From contig NZ_WKJO01000001.1 of assembly GCF_009674605.1 (NCBI RefSeq), positions 248,001 through 312,000 of the forward strand: a DNA stretch of 64,000 nt, written 5' to 3'. Below the pieces are notes generated by a model. The model searched no databases. It saw nothing but the letters and a program-made list of their open reading frames with translations, and was not told where the DNA came from. The stretch's first letter is position 1. Each line of letters opens with the position of its first letter. Below, piece by piece: positions 22,601 through 29,899 of this stretch. A program made the position numbers and the translations under genes. This DNA is from Haloferax litoreum (GTDB lineage: Archaea > Halobacteriota > Halobacteria > Halobacteriales > Haloferacaceae).

Positions 22601-23761
22601 TATCGACCAAACTCGGTCGGCGGGCTTGAACGTGGCGGATGAATCAACCGACAGCACGGTGTTTCGAGGAAACTCGGTAGTTGGTCGAACTCCCAATTTG
22701 GTATCGCATCATATGGTTTACAGCGTCCATTTCGGACACGAACGGCGACTTGGACTGTCCACAGCGTTCGGGTTCGACGGAGAGGTTCGCGTCCGTGCCC
22801 GGAGCCATCGAGTTTCCGGGGTCCAGTCACGCGAAACCAACAGGTCGGGCAGTACGACTCCCGAAAACCGGGCCACAGTGTCCGAAGTGATGCAGGGTTC
22901 TCCTGGCGTCGGGGTGTGTCACTCCGTGTCCCAACCGAGGAGTGAGAGACGACCCGAGACATCACTCGGTGCTTCGAGTAGGTTGCCCCGTTACCCGGAG
23001 CCTGTGTGAGTGTCAGTTACTTCTGGAGCACGTCATTCGATGCTCGACCCCGAGGGTAGACGCACGGAAGAGGCACATCCAGACGTCGCAATTCAGGGGT
23101 GTAGACGAGTTCGGACTGTTTCCTGACCTCACGCCCCATCGGTCGTCGCCCGGTCCGGACGTGATTCGACACCGAACAGCGGTACCGGAGGTGTGTCCAT
23201 CGTTCGTAGCCCCTCGTCTTTCAGGAAAAGCGAAGGGGGAGACTGAGTCACAGTCGTTGCAGTCGAAGCCGAAGGACCTACCGTCGGCGGATATTCGCGA
23301 GTACCAGTCTCGTTGTACAACATCTGTCGTGCACTGAGCCACGACTACCGAAGCGACCTCCACGGGCACAACCGCGATGGCCCTTGTTCCGACGACCTTC
23401 GTCGACGAACACGACGACAGTTCGTGTCGTCACCGCGCGAGTGTCGAGACACCGCCCTGAGAGACGTTCGACTACCGAATCACGACGTCCACTTGAACTG
23501 AGAGCAGGGCACGAGTTCTACGGCCCACCGAAGGATTCCGTGGCGTGAGTGACTAGTCGGCCCGCATGTGCTGGATAGCGGCCCCAACGGTGGTAGTCGT
23601 GGTTCTCCGGGGGCAGGGATAAATCAAATAGTGCGATATGAAATCGGTGTGTCGGCGGGACCCACGGCCTCTCGGCTGGTCGAGAAGAGAGCGCACGTGC
23701 TACTCGCGCCAGTCTCGAGAAAACACAGACTCAGCGACCGAACGGTATCGGGTCGACCAGT
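22601..23761. other. 1.16-kb spacer without a recognisable gene
   Basis: Between aroB' and ogt no frame has a convincing start, composition or recognisable motif on either strand. The longest frames (up to about 130 codons) look random and Arg/Ser/Pro-rich. Base composition is visibly more AT-rich than the flanks, and codon-position bias is absent. It contains a GNRA-type mini-hairpin (CGAG-GAAA-CTCG, 22665-22676) and a CTAG at 23553. It could be a decayed gene, an excised element or an RNA gene; I cannot tell which. Confidence 0.6.
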
Positions 23762-24181
23762 TCAGCAGAAAGCGTCGAGTCCCGTTTGCTCTGGGTCGTC
23801 TGTTGACTCGTGAGTGAGCAACGCCTGCTTCAAATCGACACCACCAGCAGCGGAGAACCCACCGAGTGAGTCTGCCCCGACGACGCGATGACACGGGACG
23901 ACCAGTGGAACCGGATTCCGACCGCACGCCTGTCCAACTGCGACTGGGTGACTGTCGAGTTCGGCCGCAATCTCGCCGTAGGTCCGCGTCTCGCCGTAGG
24001 GAATCGCCAGCATCGCCTTCATGACTTCGCCGGTGAACGTGTCTGGAATCTGGACCTCGGCGTCGAACGTCTGTCGCTCACCCCGTTCGTACTCCGCAAG
24101 TTGCGCCCGTAGGTCGTCTAGTGCGCCCCCGATACGTTCCTCGTCGAGTTCCACGTCGAATCCCCACATCGTGACGTGCAT
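23762..24181 (-). CDS. ogt: methylated-DNA-[protein]-cysteine S-methyltransferase
   Basis: 139 residues. It removes the methyl group from O6-methylguanine by suicide transfer to Cys97 in the motif PCHRV. The DNA-binding part is present (PYGETRTYGEIAAELDSHPVAVGQA, then GRNP) and FSAAGG follows. The N-terminal domain is short, so this is the compact form. A start at the internal ATG (MWGFDV) four codons later is possible. It lies 99 bases downstream of ADH synthase on the same strand and may be transcribed with it. Compare the MGMT-like gene at 28123, which lacks the cysteine. Confidence 0.92.
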   Translation of the reverse strand: MHVTMWGFDVELDEERIGGALDDLRAQLAEYERGERQTFDAEVQIPDTFTGEVMKAMLAIPYGETRTYGEIAAELDSHPVAVGQACGRNPVPLVVPCHRVVGADSLGGFSAAGGVDLKQALLTHESTDDPEQTGLDAFC

Positions 24182-24280
24182 CAGTCGTCCTTCGTGTCCG
24201 ACCCATCTATGTGTAGCGTCTGCTCGAAACGGGTCGCGTCCACGAAATCGTGGCCCGTCGCTGAAGGTCGAAAAGAGAGG

Positions 24281-25081
24281 TTAGGCTTCGATACCGAGGC
24301 CTGCGCGTTCGAGTGCTGTCTCCACGTCGGCGTCGTCGTGGATGACTGCACTCACGGCACGCGTGATTGCTTCGGGGTCGTCGTGCTGGAAGATGGACCG
24401 ACCCATCGAGACGCCGGCAGCACCGGCGTCCATCGTTCCGCGGACCATCTCGACCGTCTCACGGTCGGTGCCGCGACTGCCGCCGGCGATGACGACTGGG
24501 AGGCGCGTCGCCTCGACGACGCGACTGAAGGACTCCGCGTCGCCGCTGTAGGCCGTCTTGACGACGTCTGCACCGACTTCCTCGGCGAGTCGGACGGCGT
24601 GGGCGAGGCTCTCGGGGTCCTTCTCGTCGATACCGGGGCCGCGGGCGTACGCCATTGCGAGAACGGGGACACCGAAGTCGGCGGCGCGAGAACAGAGATT
24701 CGCGAGTTGCGTCATCTGGTCGGGTTCGTACTCCGACCCGACGTTGATGTGGAACGAGACGGCGTCCGCACCGACGCGGAGGGCGTCTTCGACGGTCCCG
24801 GTGAGGCGTTTGTCTTCTTCGTCCGGACCGATGACCGTCGAGCCGTTGACGTGGACGATGTATCCTTTGCCGTTCTTGTTGGGGTGTACGCGGGGTGCTG
24901 TCCCCTTGTGTGTGAGGACGGCGTCCGCGCCGCCGCGTGTGATGCTGTCGATTGTCGATTCGATGTCCACCAGGCCTTTGACCGGGCCGAGTGTGATACC
25001 GTGGTCCATCGGGACGATGAGGTATCGTCCGCCTGTGGAGATGCGTTCGAGTCGTGCCGAGATTCCAACGTCAGTGTTCAT
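24281..25081 (-). CDS. aroA': 2-amino-3,7-dideoxy-D-threo-hept-6-ulosonate (ADH) synthase
   Basis: 266 residues of the DhnA/class I archaeal aldolase family. Active-site residues can be placed against MJ0400: Asp26 in MDHG, Tyr145 in AMAYARG, and the Schiff-base Lys175 in VVKTAYSGD. The family includes fructose-bisphosphate aldolases, and such genes are also labelled fba2. I prefer ADH synthase because it lies 24 bases after trpA in the trp operon and near aroB', whose substrate it makes. It would start the archaeal shikimate route, bypassing DAHP synthase. Confidence 0.85.
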   Translation of the reverse strand: MNTDVGISARLERISTGGRYLIVPMDHGITLGPVKGLVDIESTIDSITRGGADAVLTHKGTAPRVHPNKNGKGYIVHVNGSTVIGPDEEDKRLTGTVEDALRVGADAVSFHINVGSEYEPDQMTQLANLCSRAADFGVPVLAMAYARGPGIDEKDPESLAHAVRLAEEVGADVVKTAYSGDAESFSRVVEATRLPVVIAGGSRGTDRETVEMVRGTMDAGAAGVSMGRSIFQHDDPEAITRAVSAVIHDDADVETALERAGLGIEA

Positions 25082-25105
25082 GTATGAGAAAGGGTGGCAG
25101 AGTAG

Positions 25106-25939
25106 TTATGTGCGTTCCGGATGCGGTGGGCGTTGCGAGGCACCCGCCACTGCTCCGTCTTTGAGTTCGCGGGCGAGCGTTTCGAGGCGGTCTGCGACGG
25201 TTTCGGAGTCGTCACCGGCTTCGTGGCCCTGCGCCACGATGTCGACGAGGGCACTTCCGACGATGATACCGTCGGCACCGCTTCGGACGATTCGCTGTGC
25301 GTGTTCACCGCTACTGATTCCGAACCCGACGGCCTTGGGTACGTCGTATCCGGCCAGTCGGTCGAGGGACGCACCAGTCTGGTCGGACACGTCCGTCTGG
25401 GCACCGGTCGTTCCGAGACGGGCCTGCACGTAGACGTAGCCAGACACTTGCTCCATCATGCGTTCGAGGCGTTCCCCGCGCGTCGTCGGCGCGACGATGA
25501 ACACCAGGTCGAGGCCGAACTCGTCACACGCCTCACGCAGAGGACCGGACTCCTCGGCGGGCAGGTCGGGGACGACAAATCCTTCAATTCCCACGGAGGC
25601 CGCTTTCTCGACGAATGGCCGTGGCCCGTGGTCGTCCCCGTAGCGGTAGATGAGGTTGTAGTAGGTCATACAGACCAGTGGCACCGACACGTCGAGGTCT
25701 TCGACGAACTCGAAGAACCGCGTCGGCGTCATGCCGCCTTCGAGCGACCGAACGACGGCGTTCTGGATGGTCGGCCCCTCCGCGATTGGTTCGGAGAATG
25801 GGAGACCGAGTTCGATGATGTCCGCGCCGCCGCGTTCGAGTGCTTCGACGTATTCGAGCGACGACTCGTAGTCCGGGTCGCCAGCGGCGAGGTACGGGAT
25901 GAACGCGGGGCCGTCGGCGAAAGCGTCTTCCAGCGACAT
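25106..25939 (-). CDS. trpA: tryptophan synthase alpha subunit
   Basis: 277 residues. It cleaves indole-3-glycerol phosphate to indole, which passes to TrpB. The TIM-barrel core is clear ([56 protein letters not shown]). Glu43 matches the catalytic Glu49 of E. coli, but the position of catalytic Asp60 is Glu54 (IAEGPTIQ instead of LADGPTIQ). The ATG at 25939 shares one base with the trpB stop (TGATG), so the two are translationally coupled; a GTG one codon earlier is possible. The rest of the barrel is intact, so it is probably functional. Confidence 0.95.
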   Translation of the reverse strand: MSLEDAFADGPAFIPYLAAGDPDYESSLEYVEALERGGADIIELGLPFSEPIAEGPTIQNAVVRSLEGGMTPTRFFEFVEDLDVSVPLVCMTYYNLIYRYGDDHGPRPFVEKAASVGIEGFVVPDLPAEESGPLREACDEFGLDLVFIVAPTTRGERLERMMEQVSGYVYVQARLGTTGAQTDVSDQTGASLDRLAGYDVPKAVGFGISSGEHAQRIVRSGADGIIVGSALVDIVAQGHEAGDDSETVADRLETLARELKDGAVAGASQRPPHPERT

Positions 25940-27201
25940 CACAGGCCCCCCGTGAATTCGTCCATGTTCGGCGCAATGTCGATATCACGCTCGTACGTCT
26001 CTTCGATGGCCGATTCGAGGTCCTTGTCGCCGCGTCCGGAGACGTTGACGACGACGAACTCACCGAGGCCGTCGTGTTCACCCGTCGCGTCCGGGCCTGC
26101 CACGCGTTCGAGGTAGCCGAAGGCGTGTGCCGTCTCCAGCGCAGGGATGATTCCCTCCATCTGTGAGAGGCGATGGAACGCAGTCAAGGCGTCGTCGTCG
26201 CCGACGTTGACCGCCGTGACACGACCGGTATCGACGAGGTAGGCGAGTTCCGGGCCGACACCGGCGTAGTCGAGGCCGGACGAGATGGAGTGCGACTCCA
26301 TAATCTGACCGTCGTGGTCCTGTAAGATGGTGGTACGAGCGCCGTGCAGGATGCCCTCGCTCCCGGTCGTGAGGGACGCGGAGTTGGGGGCGACGCCGGC
26401 GTCTTCGTCGACGTCGAGCGTCGACCCGCCCGCCTCGACGGCGTAGAGCGCAGTCTCGTCGTCGTCGACGAACTCGGCGAACGCACCCATCGTGTTCGAC
26501 CCGCCGCCGGCGCACGCGAGGACCGAGTCAGGGAGTCGACCCATCTTCTCGCGGGCCTGTGTCCGCGCTTCCTCGGAGATGACCGACTGGAAATCACGAA
26601 CCATACTCGGGAACGGGTGGGGGCCGACGACGGACCCGATGACGTAGTGGGTGTCTTCGACGTTCGTCGCCCAGTCGCGCATCGTCTCCGAGATGGCCTC
26701 TTTGAGCGTCCCGCGACCGACGGTCACCGGATTGACCTCCGCGCCGTTGAGCTTCATCCGGAAGACGTTGGGGCGCTGGCGGTTGATGTCGCGTTTGCCC
26801 ATGTAGATTTCACAGGGCATGTCGAGGTGCGCGCACGCCATCGCCGTCGCCGTCCCGTGCTGGCCGGCACCCGTCTCGGCGATGATGCGGTCTTTCCCCA
26901 TGTACTTCGCGAGCAAGACCTGCCCGAGGGCGTTGTTGAGTTTGTGGGCCCCGCCGTGGACGAGGTCCTCGCGCTTGAGGTACACCTCACGGTCGTACCG
27001 GTCAGAGAGACGGTCTGCACGCTGGAGCGGCGTGGGTCGCCCGCCGAACTCCCGCAGTCGCGTGCGGAACTCGTCCATGAACCCGTCTTCGTTGCCCAGG
27101 ACGTACCGTTCGTACGCGTCTTCCAGTTCCTCGATGGCCGGCATCAGTGCCTCGGGAACGTACTGTCCGCCGTAGTCGCCGAATTTTCCGTCTGTACTCA
27201 T
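25939..27201 (-). CDS. trpB: tryptophan synthase beta subunit
   Basis: 420 residues. The pyridoxal-phosphate enzyme that condenses indole with serine to give tryptophan. PLP lysine Lys87 is in GGAHKLNN, the phosphate-binding glycine run is [12 protein letters not shown], and substrate elements [12 protein letters not shown] and [12 protein letters not shown] are present. It is the regular TrpB1 type, matching the adjacent trpA. The first codons overlap the trpC stop by four bases (ATGA) and the stop overlaps trpA, so trpC-trpB-trpA is one tight operon. Confidence 0.97.
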   Translation of the reverse strand: MSTDGKFGDYGGQYVPEALMPAIEELEDAYERYVLGNEDGFMDEFRTRLREFGGRPTPLQRADRLSDRYDREVYLKREDLVHGGAHKLNNALGQVLLAKYMGKDRIIAETGAGQHGTATAMACAHLDMPCEIYMGKRDINRQRPNVFRMKLNGAEVNPVTVGRGTLKEAISETMRDWATNVEDTHYVIGSVVGPHPFPSMVRDFQSVISEEARTQAREKMGRLPDSVLACAGGGSNTMGAFAEFVDDDETALYAVEAGGSTLDVDEDAGVAPNSASLTTGSEGILHGARTTILQDHDGQIMESHSISSGLDYAGVGPELAYLVDTGRVTAVNVGDDDALTAFHRLSQMEGIIPALETAHAFGYLERVAGPDATGEHDGLGEFVVVNVSGRGDKDLESAIEETYERDIDIAPNMDEFTGGL

Positions 27202-27959
27202 GTCGGTGTGGAGAGGGTGTGTGTGTTCTGTCGCACGTCGCCGTCCATGATGGCCGTCCCGACGAGGAGTGCATCGGCTCCCGCCTCGCGCATCCGTCGA
27301 ACGTCGTCTGTCGTCTTCACGCCACTCTCTGCGACGAGGAGTACGTCGTCGGGGACTTCGGGAGCGAGTGCTTCGAACGTTCCGAGGTCGACGTCGAGTC
27401 TGCCGAGGTCACGGTTGTTGATTCCGACGATATCCGCACCCGCCGCGAGGGCCGCGACGAGTTCGTCCCGGGTGTGGACTTCGACGAGGGGTTGGAACCC
27501 GCGTTCGCGGGCCGCTTCGACGAGGTCTGAGAGGTCCTCATCGACGAACCGAGCGATGAGAAGTACGAGGTCAGATTCGACTGTATCGAGTTGTTCCTCG
27601 CGCACGACGAAGTCCTTCCGGAGGACTGGAACGTCCACCGCGTCACGAATACGGCGAAGCGAGTCGGTCGTCCCCCCAAAGTGGTCGGGTTCGGTGAGGA
27701 CAGACAGGGCTGTCGCCCCGCCGGTGACCATCTCGCGGGCCAGTTCGACCGGGTCGTCGTCGCGGACACCCTCGGTCGTCGGACTGGTCGGTTTTACCTC
27801 GGCGATGACCGGGATTCGACCGTCGGCCACCGTCTGCTCGACGGCGTCGGGGAACGACCGCGCATCGACCGAGACGCGCGTGTCGCCGCCTGGTCGCTCC
27901 CGTGCGGCGTCTACGATGGCACGCACTTCGGGAGCTAATTCGTCTCCGCTAGCGTTCAT
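27198..27959 (-). CDS. trpC: indole-3-glycerol-phosphate synthase
   Basis: 253 residues. It closes the indole ring in tryptophan biosynthesis. Conserved elements are [58 protein letters not shown] and the end [30 protein letters not shown]. It is the first gene of the leftward trpCBA-aroA' operon; tryptophan-regulated trpCBA is known in H. volcanii. Two TGTACA boxes lie between its TATA element and start codon. trpD, E, F and G are not in this window, consistent with the split trp loci of haloarchaea. Confidence 0.96.
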   Translation of the reverse strand: MNASGDELAPEVRAIVDAARERPGGDTRVSVDARSFPDAVEQTVADGRIPVIAEVKPTSPTTEGVRDDDPVELAREMVTGGATALSVLTEPDHFGGTTDSLRRIRDAVDVPVLRKDFVVREEQLDTVESDLVLLIARFVDEDLSDLVEAARERGFQPLVEVHTRDELVAALAAGADIVGINNRDLGRLDVDLGTFEALAPEVPDDVLLVAESGVKTTDDVRRMREAGADALLVGTAIMDGDVRQNTHTLSTPT

Positions 27960-27962
27960 TGA

Positions 27963-27994
27963 TGTACACTAACGGACGCATCTGTACATAAGAC
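27963..27994 (-). promoter_or_regulatory. trpCBA promoter with two TGTACA operator-like boxes
   Basis: On the minus strand a TATA-like CTTATG (about 27989-27994) lies 30 bases before the trpC ATG. TGTACA, itself a palindrome, occurs at 27983-27988, touching the TATA element, and again at 27963-27968, over the expected transcription start, exactly 20 bases apart. TGTACA is the published TRP-box consensus of TrpY in Methanothermobacter. A repressor bound here would block initiation. Role in this organism is inferred. Confidence 0.55.
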
Positions 27995-28122
27995 TTGCGT
28001 CGGCGGGGACACTCACCGTCTCTCGCGTACGCGCACGTGTGGCGAGAAAATCGGCAGACTGCAGGCCGACAGAACGAGGACTCGCCGGAAGGGTCAAGCG
28101 TCCAGCGTGAACACCCGAATAC

Positions 28123-28578
28123 ATGGACGTCTCTGGAATCTACGCTCGCGAATCGCCGGTGCTGGACCGAGTGGTACAGGTCGGCGTCGTCAGTGGGAAA
28201 CTCATCAGTGTCTCGTTCCCGGACGAAATCCCCGACGACGCCGAACACGACAACGCACATCTGGATGCGGTTCTCGACGCGATAGACGGAGCGGAGGTGG
28301 ACCTCTCCGGGATTCCAATCGGCCTCACTGTCCCCACGGACCAGCGACGGGTGCTCGAAGCAGTCCGAAACGCCCCCCGAGGCGAGACCATCGACCTCGG
28401 ACTCCTCGTTCGGATGGCCGGATTAGACCCCGAAGACGACGAGTCGAAACAGACGGCCCGGCGGGCACTCGCGGCGAATCCGATTCCCGTCGTCATCCCC
28501 GACCACCGCATTCGAGATGGCCCGAGTGCCGCCCCCAACGACGTTGCCGACGCACTCCGCCGCGCAGAAGGACTCTAA
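28123..28578 (+). CDS. MGMT/Ogt-like protein lacking the acceptor cysteine
   Basis: 151 residues. The C-terminal half aligns with the DNA-binding/active domain of O6-alkylguanine transferases: RGET, then a helix, then NPIPVVIPDHRI, matching NPVPLVVPCHRV in the ogt at 23762. The alkyl-accepting Cys is Asp127; His128 and Arg129 remain. The segment before NP reads ALAA, so the arginine found there in relatives is also absent. The N-terminal about 65 residues form a different small beta domain. It cannot do standard Cys-based repair. Alkyltransferase-like (ATL) proteins that flag lesions for excision repair also lack this Cys, though usually with Trp. Likely a lesion- or DNA-binding protein. Confidence 0.75.
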   Translation: MDVSGIYARESPVLDRVVQVGVVSGKLISVSFPDEIPDDAEHDNAHLDAVLDAIDGAEVDLSGIPIGLTVPTDQRRVLEAVRNAPRGETIDLGLLVRMAGLDPEDDESKQTARRALAANPIPVVIPDHRIRDGPSAAPNDVADALRRAEGL

Positions 28579-28637
28579 GCCGAGAGCGTCTCACCCTCCC
28601 CCACACAGATGTCGTCTCAGAGAGCGATAGACAGCAG

Positions 28638-28976
28638 TTAGAACGGTGCCGCGTCGGTCTGCCGCCGAAGTGCGAGGTAGCCAAGCAGGCCGGCGAGGAG
28701 GAACAGCGTACTCGCGAGTGCAATCGACTGGAGGCCCGTCGCCAGTTCCACGAACTGCGCGATACCGGCGAGCAGAAAGCCGCCACCGGCGATGTACTTC
28801 AACTGCCCACTCACCGGAATCTGGAGCGTGACGATGCCGAGGAGGACAGCGACGATACCGAACGCGGCGTCTGCCGCGAACTGTAGCGTCGGGTTCCCCG
28901 TGAGTAGCGATGCGACGACGAGGACGAGATAGCCGATGAGTCCCGCCTGCGTCAACACCCTCGTGTCGATGTCCAT
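28638..28976 (-). CDS. four-helix membrane protein, function unknown
   Basis: 112 residues from the ATG at 28976 (MDIDTRVLTQAG). Four hydrophobic helices: about 9-26 (AGLIGYLVLVVASLL), 35-52 (AADAAFGIVAVLLGIVTL), 58-80 (LKYIAGGGFLLAGIAQFVELA) and 84-103 (SIALASTLFLLAGLLGYLAL). Short loops and few conserved charges. The layout resembles small haloarchaeal membrane proteins of unknown role. It stands alone between the MGMT-like gene and the CPBP protease. Confidence 0.65.
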   Translation of the reverse strand: MDIDTRVLTQAGLIGYLVLVVASLLTGNPTLQFAADAAFGIVAVLLGIVTLQIPVSGQLKYIAGGGFLLAGIAQFVELATGLQSIALASTLFLLAGLLGYLALRRQTDAAPF

Positions 28977-29044
28977 ACTGGATACGTGTGGCCTGCACAC
29001 TTGAACGCATCCCCGCGGAGGGGCCGGGAAAATTCAGTCGATGA

Positions 29045-29893
29045 CTACCAGCCGAAGAGTTCGTTGCCCACGAACTCCAGCGCGTTCACCAGATAGTGAG
29101 CTACGACGACGACGAGAAGGCTCCCCGTAAGGACGAACGCCGCCGCGAGGACGAACCCGAGGAGACCGGTGACGACGATACCGAGTCGGCCCTGTGCACT
29201 GTGTCCGGCACCGAACGCCGCCGACGACACGGCCGCCATCAGCCACGGCGACACGTCGAATCCGACGGCGACTGCACCGACGAGTGCCCCCCGGAACAGC
29301 AGTTCTTCGAACCCGGCGATGAGTGGCAGGGCGACGAAGAGCAACAACGCCCACCCGCCCCTCGTTTCGGGCGTGAGCGACTCCCGGAGTGCTTCGTCGG
29401 GGGTGAAACCGAACTGCCGACTGAGCGACGACCCGACCCGATTCGCCGCGTACAGGCCGACTCCGAGGGCGAGTCCAACACCGATTTTCGTCGGAACGTC
29501 GCCAGCAGCGATGCCGAGGGCCGCCGTCGGGATTTCAGCGTACCACGCACCGAGTGCCAAGAACGTACCCAAGAGGGCCTGCGAGACGGCGACGTTGGCG
29601 ATGAGAAGGTGGGTCGGGAGGTCAGAAGACACGGCCGCCGAGTCGGGTGTCGGGACCACCGGTGCGGACGGTACCCCGTCGACGATGGTCTCGTGAATCG
29701 CTGGCGAGGCCAGTCTATCGTCGTCGGGGGTGCCGTAGTCGGACGCGTCTGGTGACGCCTCTCGAGTAGGTTGGTCGTCGAAAGAAACCGATGCACCGTC
29801 TCCGTGAGGGACGCCTCGTGAGACGTATGCGAAAGAGAGGAGGACGACGAGAACGAGGCCAGCGAAGCCCGTAAACGCCGCCCAGTCGGTCAT
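29045..29893 (-). CDS. CPBP/CAAX-type intramembrane metalloprotease
   Basis: 282 residues. An N-terminal helix and a long acidic loop (about 27-90) precede a multi-helix membrane core with the Abi/CPBP active site: Glu196-Glu197 and Arg201 (FEELLFRG), His231 (FGAGHSAQG), His266 and Asn270 (VAHYLVNALEF). Family members cleave substrates within or next to the membrane. It begins 6 bases after the lonB stop, so the two are surely co-transcribed; a similar lonB-abi pair is known in H. volcanii. Substrate unknown. Confidence 0.88.
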   Translation of the reverse strand: MTDWAAFTGFAGLVLVVLLSFAYVSRGVPHGDGASVSFDDQPTREASPDASDYGTPDDDRLASPAIHETIVDGVPSAPVVPTPDSAAVSSDLPTHLLIANVAVSQALLGTFLALGAWYAEIPTAALGIAAGDVPTKIGVGLALGVGLYAANRVGSSLSRQFGFTPDEALRESLTPETRGGWALLLFVALPLIAGFEELLFRGALVGAVAVGFDVSPWLMAAVSSAAFGAGHSAQGRLGIVVTGLLGFVLAAAFVLTGSLLVVVVAHYLVNALEFVGNELFGW

Positions 29894-29899
29894 CCCGCG

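Noticed and set aside
22665-22676. CGAG-GAAA-CTCG hairpin considered as part of RNase P or SRP RNA
   Set aside because: Only a 4-base stem; none of the other conserved helices or sequence blocks of those RNAs could be found around it.
22600-23369. Minus- and plus-strand frames of 90-130 codons in the large spacer
   Set aside because: Composition and codon-position pattern are unlike the coding genes here; no recognisable family.
26344-27972. 542-codon open frame on the plus strand
   Set aside because: Antisense to trpB and trpC, which overlap correctly and contain all active-site motifs.
28123-28578. Possibility that the Cys to Asp change is a base-reading error
   Set aside because: A Cys codon (TGC/TGT) to GAC needs at least two changes, and the neighbouring Arg loss and different N-terminus also set this protein apart from Ogt.
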